The translations under genes and the position numbers were made by a program. Shown in pieces: positions 8,830 to 17,536 of a DNA stretch of 64,000 nt. The stretch's first letter is position 1; each line of letters opens with the position of its first letter. This DNA is from DATGJX01 sp963830545 (GTDB lineage: Bacteria; Vulcanimicrobiota; Vulcanimicrobiia; Vulcanimicrobiales; Vulcanimicrobiaceae), in contig CAWHMK010000001.1 of the NCBI GenBank assembly GCA_963830545.1, positions 1,798,001 to 1,862,000 on the forward strand, in the 5' to 3' direction. Below the pieces are notes generated by a model. It did no database searches. It saw nothing but the letters and a program-made list of their open reading frames with translations, and was not told where the DNA came from.

Positions 8830-10027
8830 TCGCGCGAACCGCGCGGGAAAGGCGCTCGATGCCGACGCGGATTTTCTCCGGCGTCGAGTGAGAGAAGTTC
8901 AGGCGCATGCCGTCCGTCACGTCGCGCTGCGGATAGAACGAAACGCCGGGAACGAAGGCAACTTTCTGCTGGGTCGAGATGCGCAGCAGTTCGGTCGTGT
9001 CGACGCCGCGCGCGCGCGCCCACATGAACATACCGCCCTCCGGGTTGTTGAACTGGACGGTGGATGGCATGTGCTCGCGCAGCGCTTCGTACATGACGTC
9101 GCGGCGTTCGCCGTAGACTTGAACGATCGTGGCAACGTGGCGTTCGAACGCCTGACGTTTCGAGACGTACTGCGTAAAGACGTATTGCGCGAGCGTGCCG
9201 CTTTGCAGATCGGCGCCCTGCTTGGCGAGTATGAGTTTTTCGCGCACTTCCGCATCATGCGTGGCCATCCACGCGATGCGCATGCCGGGCGCCATGATTT
9301 TGCTGCCGGTACCGCTGTACACGATCGTACCTTCACGCGAATACGATGCCAGCGACGGCAAATGCGTTCCGGAGAAACGCAGCTCGCCGTACGGGTCGTC
9401 CTCGACGATCGGCACGCCGTAATGCTCGCAAATCCGTACGATCGTTTCGCGCCGGCCCGCGGCCAGCGTGCGACCGGTCGGGTTTTGAAAGTTCGGAATC
9501 AGATACACGAACTTCGGAAGCGGTTGCGCGTGCGCGAGCACCTCCTCGAGCGACTCGGGAATCATTCCGAATTCGTCGGTTTCCGCCGTGAGGTATCGTG
9601 CTTGATATGCATCGAACGCTTGAATCGCGCCCAGGTAGGACGGATTCTCGAGCACGATGTGATCGCCGGGATCGACGAGGATTTTTGCGATGAGATCGAG
9701 GCCCTGCTGCGATCCGTTCACGACGATGATTTCGTCGGCATCGAAACGCGCGCCGATGTGACGCGTCAACCGTTCCGCCACCCAAGCGCGCAGTTCGGCA
9801 ATGCCGTCCGTCACGCTGTATTGCAGCGCGAGGGATCCGACGTCGCGCATCACTTCGCGCGTGCAATCGGCAATGGCTTCGGTTGGAAACAATTCGGGCG
9901 CAGGGAGACCTCCCCCGAAGGAGATGACGTCCGGCTGCTGCGTGACCTTGAGCATTTCACGGATGGTCGAAACGCGCATGCGCGCGGTGCGCGCCGCGAA
10001 TCGAGCGGTGCGCGATACGGTTGCCAT
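8819..10027 (-). CDS. PLP-dependent aminotransferase, class I/II (2-aminoadipate/aromatic type)
   Basis: This is a fold-type I aminotransferase of 402 residues, without the GntR DNA-binding domain of MocR proteins. Landmarks are ISFGGGLPAPELFPTE, VVNGSQQGLDLIAKIL, YLIPNFQNPTGRTL, EDDPYGELRFSG and the PLP-lysine region YSGTGSKIMAPGMRIAW. The closest functional group is the LysN/2-aminoadipate and multi-substrate aminotransferases; the substrate cannot be fixed. The last three codons (Met-Ser-Ser) and the stop are provided by the dispersed repeat that ends at 8829. Confidence 0.85.
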   Translation of the reverse strand: MATVSRTARFAARTARMRVSTIREMLKVTQQPDVISFGGGLPAPELFPTEAIADCTREVMRDVGSLALQYSVTDGIAELRAWVAERLTRHIGARFDADEIIVVNGSQQGLDLIAKILVDPGDHIVLENPSYLGAIQAFDAYQARYLTAETDEFGMIPESLEEVLAHAQPLPKFVYLIPNFQNPTGRTLAAGRRETIVRICEHYGVPIVEDDPYGELRFSGTHLPSLASYSREGTIVYSGTGSKIMAPGMRIAWMATHDAEVREKLILAKQGADLQSGTLAQYVFTQYVSKRQAFERHVATIVQVYGERRDVMYEALREHMPSTVQFNNPEGGMFMWARARGVDTTELLRISTQQKVAFVPGVSFYPQRDVTDGMRLNFSHSTPEKIRVGIERLSRAVRAMSS

Positions 10028-10041
10028 ACGTTAACCGTATA

Positions 10042-10077
10042 TTCCCCGAAATCGGGGAGGGGCCCGCTTAGGCGGGC
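10042..10077 (-). terminator. Two adjacent GC hairpins after the bactofilin-like gene
   Basis: On the minus strand the stop codon of the upstream gene sits inside a GCCCGC...GCGGGC stem (10062-10077), followed at once by a TCCCC...GGGGA stem (10043-10058). No T tract follows. They may slow or stop transcription between this gene and the aminotransferase at 8819-10027, or protect the mRNA end. Confidence 0.35.
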
Positions 10078-10925
10078 ATCGGCGGCCCGCCGATGGGCGG
10101 ACGCGGCGCACCCGACGCTGCCGGAGCCGCTCCCATGAACGCGGTTTCCCGCACGAATGCGAGAATCGCTGCGCCCAAACCAACGAGCCACACCAGGCAC
10201 ATCACGAGCGGCCCGAGCACCGGCACGATCCCGGCTGCGCTCACGACGATCAGCCCCAAAATCAGCGCCGCAATCGGCGTGGGTGTCGTGCGCGGAAGAA
10301 TCATCTCGTAAAGGCGACGCCCGATGAGCATGCTCAGTGCAGCGTGTCCGATGAGCACCGCTGCAAACACCGCGAGAATTTCGACCGGAATGAGCGGCCA
10401 CCCGATGAAACTGATCAGCAGCAAAAACATGATCGGGAAGATCGCCACGAGCGCGAGTACGCCGACCGCCGCCGAGAGCCCGGGATGATGTTCGACGCGG
10501 TCGAGCGCGCTTCGCACGCGGACCGGGAAAATCAGGAACGCGATCAGCACGATGACGCTGTAGGCGAGCCAGAGCATGAGTTTGTGGTTTTCGTGGGCGA
10601 CGGTCGCATTCGTGACCGAGGGAACGAACGGAACGAACGAAGCGAAATCGCTGCCGACTTCATTCACGTCACCGGTGATGACGGCTCCCGACTCCTTGGT
10701 CAGCCTTCCGCCGACGACCGTCAAATCTCCGTCGATGCGTCCGGCAACGTCGGCATTACCGCCGACAACGGTCACGTCGCCTCGTACTTCTTCGTCCGCC
10801 GGAACGGTGACGCTCGTTCCGATGTAGGTTCCGCCGTGGTCGATGTTCTTGGCGCTCGCCGGCGCAAGCGTCGCGAGCAGCACAACGGCGAGCAGAGTGA
10901 AGATGAGCGCAATTCGAGACTTCAT
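10068..10925 (-). CDS. Membrane protein with signal peptide, bactofilin-like repeat domain and membrane segments
   Basis: The 285-residue protein has a cleavable signal peptide (to about residue 25, APASA). A short beta-helical repeat region follows (VRGDVTVVGGNADVAGRIDG, then DLTVVGGRL), of the kind seen in polymer-forming bactofilins. After that come five or so hydrophobic segments and a proline-rich tail (PRPPIGGPPMP). The start ATG overlaps the stop of the anti-sigma gene, so it is the third gene of a sigma / anti-sigma operon and a likely envelope-stress output. Function is not established. Confidence 0.75.
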   Translation of the reverse strand: MKSRIALIFTLLAVVLLATLAPASAKNIDHGGTYIGTSVTVPADEEVRGDVTVVGGNADVAGRIDGDLTVVGGRLTKESGAVITGDVNEVGSDFASFVPFVPSVTNATVAHENHKLMLWLAYSVIVLIAFLIFPVRVRSALDRVEHHPGLSAAVGVLALVAIFPIMFLLLISFIGWPLIPVEILAVFAAVLIGHAALSMLIGRRLYEMILPRTTPTPIAALILGLIVVSAAGIVPVLGPLVMCLVWLVGLGAAILAFVRETAFMGAAPAASGAPRPPIGGPPMPA

Positions 10926-11482
10926 GACAGTGACTCCGGGATTGAAGCAAGGCGCGCGGCCACGCGCGGCCGGATGACGAAGTAGAGCAGCGCGAACGCG
11001 CAGGCGATCGCGAAATCGATTGCAAGGACGCCGGCACCGAATGCGGCGAGCGTCGGCGTCAGGTGTGCGAGTCCGTGCGAAACGTTCGCCGACAGCGCTT
11101 CCGAGAAGAGGCCCCCGCGCGCGAGCGCGCTGGAAAGGCCGCCGATTACGACACTCGGCGCAGTGCCCGTCAGCACCATCGCGACGACGCTCGCGACCCA
11201 GGCCGCTGCGGAATACAGTACGAGGAAACTCCAGACCGGATGCTGCCTCGCACGAGGTGCAGGCATCGTGCGCGCTTCGGCCATCAGCGCGAAGGTAAAG
11301 TTCTCCGGTAGCTCGGGAACGCGTGTCGTCGCGAGCAGTCCGTCGACGGCTTTGACTTCCTCGAGCAGTTCGCGGCACGACGCGCACGCACGCAGATGCG
11401 CGGTAATCGCGATCATCTCGCGCGGTTTGAGCGTGCCCTCGATGTACCGGTCGAGCAGCGGTTCACAGGACGAGCATCGCAT
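10922..11482 (-). CDS. Anti-sigma factor with zinc-finger (ZAS) domain
   Basis: The N-terminus carries the ZAS/zf-HC2 motif: MRCSSCEPLLDRYIEG, followed by AHLRACASC (H-x3-C-x2-C). This domain binds and silences a cognate ECF sigma factor. Two or three hydrophobic segments (near 85-105 and 145-170) place the C-terminal half in the membrane. The start overlaps the 3' end of the sigma gene by 20 bases, so the pair is translationally coupled. The signal it senses is unknown. Confidence 0.85.
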   Translation of the reverse strand: MRCSSCEPLLDRYIEGTLKPREMIAITAHLRACASCRELLEEVKAVDGLLATTRVPELPENFTFALMAEARTMPAPRARQHPVWSFLVLYSAAAWVASVVAMVLTGTAPSVVIGGLSSALARGGLFSEALSANVSHGLAHLTPTLAAFGAGVLAIDFAIACAFALLYFVIRPRVAARLASIPESLS

Positions 11483-12095
11483 TGTTTCGTCCTTTCTGCG
11501 CGCGCGCGTGCCGAAGCACCAGATCCTTTTCGCGCATCTTTTGAGCGAGCGCGATTTTACCGCGATGAATCAACGTTTTCACGTTTCCGAGTGAGAGGCC
11601 GAGCGTGCTCGCAATGGTGTGATACTCCATGTTGTTGTAGTAGCGGAGCGTCAGCACGGTGCGCGTCCGTTCCGGAAGTTCGGCGAGCGCTTCACGCAGC
11701 TCGCGTTCCGCTTCTTGGCGGAGGACGCCGCCGGCAGGATCGGCCTCGGGCGAACCGTCGGGGACAGCGTTCTCGAGCGTTTGCTCTTCCGGCAGCTCCT
11801 GCACCGGAACGCGTCGCTGAGACTTGCCCAGATGCGTGCGCACGACGTTGCGGGTAATCTGGTAAACCCATGTGGAAAACTTGCCGAGCGCGGGATTGAA
11901 CGTTTCCAGATGTGCGTATGCCCGCAGAAACACTTCCTGCGAGAGGTCGGCGACGTCCGGCTGGCTGCGGACACCGGCGCTGATAAAGTTTGCGATTCCA
12001 CGTTTGTAACGGTCCACCAAGACGGAGAAGAGCTCGCGCTCGCCGTTACGGACCCGCCGCACCAGAGCCTCGTCGCTCTGCTCTCCGATCTCCAT
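11463..12095 (-). CDS. ECF-type RNA polymerase sigma factor
   Basis: The protein of about 210 residues has sigma-70 region 2 (ADLSQEVFLRAYAHLETFNP, then FSTWVYQITRNVVRTHL). It also has region 4 with a helix-turn-helix (ALAELPERTRTVLTLRYYNN, then IASTLGLSLGNVKTLIHRGK). There is no region 1 or 3, as in ECF (group 4) sigmas. I place the start at the ATG ending at 12095; a TTG nine bases upstream is possible. It is followed by its anti-sigma and a bactofilin-like membrane protein, which suggests an envelope-related regulon. Confidence 0.88.
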   Translation of the reverse strand: MEIGEQSDEALVRRVRNGERELFSVLVDRYKRGIANFISAGVRSQPDVADLSQEVFLRAYAHLETFNPALGKFSTWVYQITRNVVRTHLGKSQRRVPVQELPEEQTLENAVPDGSPEADPAGGVLRQEAERELREALAELPERTRTVLTLRYYNNMEYHTIASTLGLSLGNVKTLIHRGKIALAQKMREKDLVLRHARAQKGRNNAMLVL

Positions 12096-12171
12096 GCTCC
12101 TCAAGATTCGGGTTCTTGCCGGGTTCTACCGCCGGGGGAGGCGTTTGTTACATGACCCCCAAGTAGAGGGC

Positions 12172-13035
12172 GTGCCTGCGATACGCCGCGTTTTGCTCCT
12201 CGGCGGCTCCGGCCAGCTCGGCGGCGAAATCCGGCGCGCATGGACCGGGCTGGACCTCGTCAGTCCGCGCCACGCGGACTTGGATATTACGGACACAGGT
12301 TCGGTGGCGGATGCAATCCAGCGTCACGCGCCCGACGCCCTTGTGAACTGTGCCGCCTTTCACAACGTCGAGCGCTGCGAAGCCGAGCCGCAAAACGCCT
12401 TTGACGCAAACGCCCTCGCGGTTAACGTGATGGCGGAGGCTTGCGCGCGCAGCGGCGTGCTCTTCATGACGCTGAGCACCGACTACGTGTTCGACGGCGA
12501 ACGCGAGCGCCCGTATACCGAGGCAGAGCAGCCGAACCCGATCAATGCGTACGGCATCTCGAAGTACGCCGGCGAACTGCTCGTTTCGCGGCTGCAGTCC
12601 GCCGCGTATATCGTGCGCACGTGCGGCGTGTATGCGAAGCGCGCGAGCACGAGCAAGGGCCACACCTTCATCGACCGCATCATCACCCAAGCGCGTTCCG
12701 GCGAAAGGCTGCGCGTCGTTCGCGATCAGACCGTCTCGCCCACGTATGCGGCGCATCTAGCGCACGAGCTGCTTTCACTTCTGCAATCGGGGGCGCCGTA
12801 CGGCTTGTATCACATCGTGAACGAAGGCTCCGTTACATGGTACGACTATGCAAGTGAAGCGCTGCGCATCGCGGGCATCGATCAGCCGATCGAACCAGTC
12901 TCGTACGCGGATTGGCCTTCAACTGTGCGACGGCCCGCATATTCGGCGCTCGACAACGCGAAATTGCACGCGATGGGGATGACGATGCCGTCATGGCGCG
13001 ACGGGATCGCCGCGTACATGCGTGAGCGGGATTAG
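12172..13035 (+). CDS. rfbD: dTDP-4-dehydrorhamnose reductase
   Basis: RfbD reduces dTDP-4-keto-L-rhamnose to dTDP-L-rhamnose. The protein has the SDR nucleotide-binding loop LLLGGSGQLGGEI at the N-terminus, STDYVFDGERERPYTE, and the catalytic YGISKYAGE (Tyr-x3-Lys). I chose the GTG at 12172 because coding similarity begins there; an in-frame start at 12094 would add 26 unlikely residues. The 76-base gap to the divergent sigma gene should hold both promoters. Its 3' end overlaps the convergent PQQ-propeller gene by 45 bases. Confidence 0.87.
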   Translation: MPAIRRVLLLGGSGQLGGEIRRAWTGLDLVSPRHADLDITDTGSVADAIQRHAPDALVNCAAFHNVERCEAEPQNAFDANALAVNVMAEACARSGVLFMTLSTDYVFDGERERPYTEAEQPNPINAYGISKYAGELLVSRLQSAAYIVRTCGVYAKRASTSKGHTFIDRIITQARSGERLRVVRDQTVSPTYAAHLAHELLSLLQSGAPYGLYHIVNEGSVTWYDYASEALRIAGIDQPIEPVSYADWPSTVRRPAYSALDNAKLHAMGMTMPSWRDGIAAYMRERD

Positions 13036-14325
13036 CGACACGTCGTCGATCGGAACCGCCAAAACGTTGTCGCCGTTCGCCACAAAGAGCGTGTCGCCGG
13101 CTATCACGGGTGGCGACGCGGAGAACGGTTGAAGATACGACGTGGTATGAATGATTCGTCCGCTGCTGCGTTCGACGCGGTAGAAGATGCCCGCGGTATC
13201 TCCGAAGTACACGACGTCGCCCTTGACGACCGGACTCATTTTCACGTTCGCCGACGTGTGCGTGGTCCACAGCAGCTTGCCGGTGCGCTCGCTCAGCGCG
13301 ACGACGCGTGAACCGTTGCCGATCGGCTGATACAAGACGCCGCCATCAGTCACTCCGGCAATCTGCCGTTCCTGCGAAGCAACGTACGTGTACGGCCCCG
13401 GCGGGGCGACGTACGTCCAACGCGTCTTGCCGTTGCGTTCGTCGATTGCGGCAACCGTTATCTGTCCGCCGGTTTGGAAGCGCTTATCCGCATCGTGCGA
13501 TGCATTGACGAAGACCATGCCGTCGTCCACGGTCGGCGAGCAGTCGCTGCCGCCGTACCGGCTGGTCCACAGCGTGCGTCCGTCGCTCACTTCCATGGCG
13601 CGCGTTTCGCACGTGTACGGCGCGTTGTGGCAAGAACTCGTGAACGCAACGCCTTTGGAAACGTTCATCGATGCCATTGTCGGCACGCCCGGCAACTCTA
13701 CGGACCAGCGCGGTTTGCCCGTTGCGAGATCGACCGCATACGCGTGCAAATCGCCGTTTGCGAAAATTGCAGCATCCTCCACGATTGCTGCGGACGGCAT
13801 GTTCTGCCCGACCGTGTGCATCTTCCAAATCAAATGCCCGTCCGAAGTCGAAAACGCGTACAGGTGGTCGCCCTCGGGGCGTCCCCAGACCTGCGACATG
13901 TAATCGTCAGGCTTCAGGAATCCGTCCTTGCCGCTGCCGACGATTACGACGCCGTCCTTCAACACTGGGGTCGACATCAAAATGTCGTCCGCCTGAGCCG
14001 TCCATCGCACCGCGCCGGTCCGCTGGTCGATTGCATAGAGTTTCTGATCGAAGCTGACGGCATAGATCGTGCCGTTGCTTACCGCGAGACCGCCGTTGAT
14101 TTTTGCGCCGAGTTCGGTTATCCAGTGCACGCGCAGGCCGGGCTGCTCGAGCACCGCGTTGTGCGACGGATAGCGCTGGTACATGGGCCAGGGTTCTTCT
14201 TGTCCGGCCGGCGGCGCGAGGGCGGATGGCGCGGCATGCTGGGGCAGGGCAAGCAGCAGCGCCGCCGCAAGCGCAGCCATCACGGCGCCGAAGACAAAAG
14301 GAAGCGCGCGCGGGCGTGATCTCAT
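12991..14325 (-). CDS. Secreted PQQ-type beta-propeller protein
   Basis: The 444-residue protein has an N-terminal signal segment (RSRPRALPFVFGAVMAA, then hydrophobic). About seven W-docking blades follow, with repeats such as TGAVRWTAQAD, DGHLIWKMHTVG, TGKPRWSVELPG and TGKLLWTTHTS. It is intact, unlike its paralogue at 2130-3457, and shares WGRPEGDH and GGSDCSPTVDDG with it. The ATG at 14323-14325 gives a proper signal peptide. It is probably periplasmic or outer-membrane linked. No cofactor-binding residues were confirmed, so an enzymatic role is not claimed. It is divergent from kamD with only 32 bases between. Confidence 0.8.
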   Translation of the reverse strand: MRSRPRALPFVFGAVMAALAAALLLALPQHAAPSALAPPAGQEEPWPMYQRYPSHNAVLEQPGLRVHWITELGAKINGGLAVSNGTIYAVSFDQKLYAIDQRTGAVRWTAQADDILMSTPVLKDGVVIVGSGKDGFLKPDDYMSQVWGRPEGDHLYAFSTSDGHLIWKMHTVGQNMPSAAIVEDAAIFANGDLHAYAVDLATGKPRWSVELPGVPTMASMNVSKGVAFTSSCHNAPYTCETRAMEVSDGRTLWTSRYGGSDCSPTVDDGMVFVNASHDADKRFQTGGQITVAAIDERNGKTRWTYVAPPGPYTYVASQERQIAGVTDGGVLYQPIGNGSRVVALSERTGKLLWTTHTSANVKMSPVVKGDVVYFGDTAGIFYRVERSSGRIIHTTSYLQPFSASPPVIAGDTLFVANGDNVLAVPIDDVSLIPLTHVRGDPVAP

Positions 14326-14357
14326 GGGCGGGTCTTCGCTTGAGGAGAAAGCGGGGC

Positions 14358-15983
14358 ATGCCCGTAACACTAGGACGTATGGAACTGCAGATCGACCGGA
14401 AGACCGTCGATTCAGCTCGCGAACTCGCCGGCTCCATCGCCGCGCCGGTGAGTGAATTCATTGCCGGCCATTCGACGGTTTCCGTCGAGCGGGCCGTCCT
14501 ACGGCTGCTTGGCGTTGACGGAGTGGGAGCCGACGACGTGCCGGTTCCCAATGTAATCGTCGACGCGCTGGACGAAGGGGATCGCGGCCGCGGCGTTGCG
14601 ATTGCATTCGGACGCGCCCTCGCGCAAACCGGCCTTTCTCCGAAAGCGCTCGGCGACGAAATCGCCGCCGGAACGACGGAGCTGGCGCAGTTCTCCGATG
14701 TTCCCGACGAAGCGGCGCGCGAGATCGTTCGGCGGTTCACGCGACATGCGCTCGACTACATTGGCGTGCGCCGCGAAGAGCGGCGCGAGCGCCTCGCGCG
14801 TTTGCCGCAGTTGCCGCCGCCGCTGCTGTATCTCATCGTCGCGAGCGGCAACATCTACGAAGATCGCACTGCCGCCGTGGCTGCGGCTGAAGCGGGCGCG
14901 CAAATCATCGCGGTGATCCGCTCGACGGGGCAGTCGCTGCTCGACTTCGTTCCTTTCGGCGCGACCACCGAAGGCTTCGGCGGCACGTACGCGACGCAAG
15001 CGAATTTCAAGATCATGCGCGAGGCGCTCGACGAGGTTTCCGAGCGGCTCGGACGGTACGTGATGCTCACGAATTACGCGAGCGGCTTATGCATGCCGGA
15101 AATCGCGACGATGGCCGCGATGGAACGCCTGGATGTTTTGCTGAACGATTCGATGTACGGCATTCTGTTCCGCGACATCAACATGAAGCGCACGTTCGTC
15201 GATCAGCATTTCAGCCGGATGCTCAACGGCTTTTCAGGCATTATCATCAACACCGGCGAGGACAACTACCTGACGACCGCCGACGCGCTCGAACAAGCGC
15301 CCGCGGTGCTGGCCTCGCAGTTCATCAACGAAGAGTTCGCGCATCGTGCGGGCATGCCGGACGAGCAAATCGGTTTGGGTGACGCGTACGAGATCAATCC
15401 GGATCTCGAGGACGGATTCTTGTATCAGGTCGCGCAGGCGCAACTCGCCCGGCAAATCTTCCCGAAGGCGCCGCTGAAGTACATGCCGCCCACCAAACAC
15501 ATGACCGGCGACATCTTCAAGGGCCACCTCATCGACGCGATGTTCAATCTGACCTCGGTGATGACGCGGCAGACGATTCATTTGTGCGGTATGCTCACCG
15601 AAGCGATCCACACGCCGTTCTTGGGCGACCGAACGCTTTCAATCGAAAACGCGCGTTACATCATGAATACCGCGCGCCATTTCGGCGACGAGGTTGCATT
15701 CAAGCCGGGCGGCAAGATCGAGCGACGCGCGCAAGACGTCTTGGCGGGCGCGGAAAAATTGTTGCGCCGCGTGGCCGGCCAAGGGTTGATGCAGGCCATC
15801 GAAGGCGGCGTTTTCGCCGACGTGTCTCGTCCGCCCGACGGCGGGCGTGGTTTCGATGGCGTCTTCGAACGCGCAAGCGACTACTGGAATCCGTTCGAAG
15901 AAGCATTACGCAACGGTATTCCGTCCGCGGAGCGTCAGGCGGCTTCGACTGCGCTCAGCCATGCTTCGACACGCTCAGCATGA
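14358..15983 (+). CDS. kamD: D-lysine 5,6-aminomutase alpha subunit
   Basis: This is the large subunit of the adenosylcobalamin- and PLP-dependent enzyme that moves the terminal amino group of D-lysine (or beta-lysine) to C5. The family start ARELAGSIAAPVSEFIAGH, TVSVERAVLRLLGVDG, the TIM-barrel core and KYMPPTKHMTGDIFKGH support the call. The length of 541 residues is normal. The ATG at 14358 has GAGGAG nine bases upstream; an internal ATG at 14379 fits the family N-terminus slightly better. The last dozen residues (ASTALSHASTRSA) and the stop come from a dispersed repeat copy. kamE follows after 99 bases. Confidence 0.93.
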   Translation: MPVTLGRMELQIDRKTVDSARELAGSIAAPVSEFIAGHSTVSVERAVLRLLGVDGVGADDVPVPNVIVDALDEGDRGRGVAIAFGRALAQTGLSPKALGDEIAAGTTELAQFSDVPDEAAREIVRRFTRHALDYIGVRREERRERLARLPQLPPPLLYLIVASGNIYEDRTAAVAAAEAGAQIIAVIRSTGQSLLDFVPFGATTEGFGGTYATQANFKIMREALDEVSERLGRYVMLTNYASGLCMPEIATMAAMERLDVLLNDSMYGILFRDINMKRTFVDQHFSRMLNGFSGIIINTGEDNYLTTADALEQAPAVLASQFINEEFAHRAGMPDEQIGLGDAYEINPDLEDGFLYQVAQAQLARQIFPKAPLKYMPPTKHMTGDIFKGHLIDAMFNLTSVMTRQTIHLCGMLTEAIHTPFLGDRTLSIENARYIMNTARHFGDEVAFKPGGKIERRAQDVLAGAEKLLRRVAGQGLMQAIEGGVFADVSRPPDGGRGFDGVFERASDYWNPFEEALRNGIPSAERQAASTALSHASTRSA

Positions 15984-16068
15984 CAAGTACATTTGTCATC
16001 GTGAGCGCGTCGAACGCGCCCGTCATCGTGAGCGCGTCGAACGACCCCGAGCCCGTCGAGGGGCACGC
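15942..16068. repeat. Dispersed repeat cluster with direct and inverted copies between kamD and kamE
   Basis: The stretch holds TTCGACTGCGCTCAGCC and CGACACGCTCAGCATGACA on the plus strand. Two inverted copies (GTCATCGTGAGCGCGTCGAACG) and a final GAGCCCGTCGAGGGG follow. Direct and inverted copies face each other, so the transcript could fold into a hairpin between the two subunit genes. The cluster provides the kamD stop codon. Confidence 0.85.
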
Positions 16069-16082
16069 ATGAAGGCGCGCGC

Positions 16083-16832
16083 ATGACGCATTTGGTCAAG
16101 CCGTACGGCGACACCATGAACGACGGAAAAGTTCAGCTCTCATTCACTTTGCCGATCGCTTGGAGCGAAGCGGCGGATGAAGCGGCGCGTCAGCTGGTTG
16201 CGAAAATGGGTTTTACGGACGTACAGGTTGCGGAAGGGCGCGCCATCGCAACCGGCTTCTCGTTTTTCGTCGTGTATGCGAGCACGCCGCAGGCGGTGGA
16301 TTTCTCGACGATCACCGCACCGTCGGCCAAAACGCACGCGATGTCCATGGAAGAGATCGACTCGCTCATCGCCGAGCGCGTCGGACGCAAGCTGCGCATA
16401 GCCGGCGCGTGCATCGGCACCGATGCACATACTGTGGGGATCGATGCAATCCTGAATATGAAAGGCTATAAAGGCGATTACGGGCTCGAGCGTTACAAGA
16501 TGTTCGAGACGTTCAATCTGGGCAGTCAAGTCTCGGTCGAGGAACTCGTGCATTTCGCAAAAGAGAAGCACATCGACGCGCTCCTGGCATCGCAGGTCGT
16601 CACCCAAAAAGGCAGCGACGTAAAGAACTTTACCGCGCTGGTCGAGCTCCTCGAAGCCGAAGGATTGCGCGACCGGATCGTGCTGTGCTGCGGAGGCCCT
16701 CGTGTGACCAATCTCATGGCGACGGAACTGGGTTATGACGCCGGTTTCGGCCGCGGAACCGTACCGAGCGAAGTCGCGGCCTTCATTGCGACGCGAATGG
16801 CGCGGCAGCAGGCGGGAGCGTCCTCGACCTAA
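16083..16832 (+). CDS. kamE: D-lysine 5,6-aminomutase beta subunit (B12-binding)
   Basis: The 249-residue subunit carries the cobalamin motif D-x-H-x2-G at D114/H116/G119 (GTDAHTVGIDAI). Lys127, 11 residues after the histidine, matches the PLP-binding lysine position of the Clostridium enzyme. The C-terminal part is a Rossmann-like B12 domain (LASQVVTQKGSDVKNFTALV, then CCGGPRVTNLMATELGYDAG). It must act with KamD. The usual lysine-fermentation partners (kdd, kce, kal) are not in this window, so the pathway role is open. Confidence 0.94.
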   Translation: MTHLVKPYGDTMNDGKVQLSFTLPIAWSEAADEAARQLVAKMGFTDVQVAEGRAIATGFSFFVVYASTPQAVDFSTITAPSAKTHAMSMEEIDSLIAERVGRKLRIAGACIGTDAHTVGIDAILNMKGYKGDYGLERYKMFETFNLGSQVSVEELVHFAKEKHIDALLASQVVTQKGSDVKNFTALVELLEAEGLRDRIVLCCGGPRVTNLMATELGYDAGFGRGTVPSEVAAFIATRMARQQAGASST

Positions 16833-16848
16833 GCGAAAAAGGCCGCAA

Positions 16849-17526
16849 ATGCTGCCAGAGCTGCTGGCGTGGTTTACCGGTAAGGAGCCGAACCGTCGCA
16901 AGTACCCGCGAAAGCGGAAACCGTACCGAGCGACGTTTTCAATCGATGCCGGGACGACCCAAAAGCCGGCCATAGGACTCGACATCAGCGGCGGCGGCTT
17001 GTGCGTACTCACGCAGGAGCCCGTCGGCAAAGATGAGTTCGAAATACGCGCGACCGTAGAAACGCGCGTCGTTCGCGTGCGCGCAAAATCGGTCTGGCAA
17101 GATACGGTGACGCACCAGGGCAAGTCGGTTTGGCGTTATGGCATGCGCTTTACGGGCATTTCCGCGGACGACTGGGACGCGATCATTCGTTACACCACCG
17201 ACAAGCCGATCGAAGAATCGAACAAGGCACAGGAAGAATTGACCACGGTTCGCATGACGCCCGATGACGCGAACCGCCTTCTGCCTTCGCGCCTGCAGCA
17301 GCGTCTGCTGCACATGCTCGTGGAACGCCGGCGTTTGGCGCCGTTGAAAGAAAACCAAACGCCGCTCGTGCAGTATTTTTATTCGGGTGTGATCCGTCAT
17401 GAAGGAAAACTGATGCACCGGCTGACGATTCAATCGAAGGTGGTTGGAACGGAAGGCGACGAGATGTTCGAAACGCGTTTCGTCTTCGACGATCGAGGCG
17501 ACAACATCATCATTTTGAACGGATGA
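16849..17526 (+). CDS. PilZ-domain protein
   Basis: The 225-residue protein has a PilZ core: RRKYPRKRKPYRATF, followed by GLDISGGGLCVLTQEP, the RxxxR...DxSxxG pattern that binds cyclic di-GMP. A C-terminal extension of about 100 residues has no recognised domain. The start at 16849 (MLPELLAWF) gives the basic N-terminal region expected before the RxxxR motif. It lies between kamE and gmd, all on the same strand with short gaps. Confidence 0.82.
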   Translation: MLPELLAWFTGKEPNRRKYPRKRKPYRATFSIDAGTTQKPAIGLDISGGGLCVLTQEPVGKDEFEIRATVETRVVRVRAKSVWQDTVTHQGKSVWRYGMRFTGISADDWDAIIRYTTDKPIEESNKAQEELTTVRMTPDDANRLLPSRLQQRLLHMLVERRRLAPLKENQTPLVQYFYSGVIRHEGKLMHRLTIQSKVVGTEGDEMFETRFVFDDRGDNIIILNG

Positions 17527-17536
17527 CGATCGCAAC

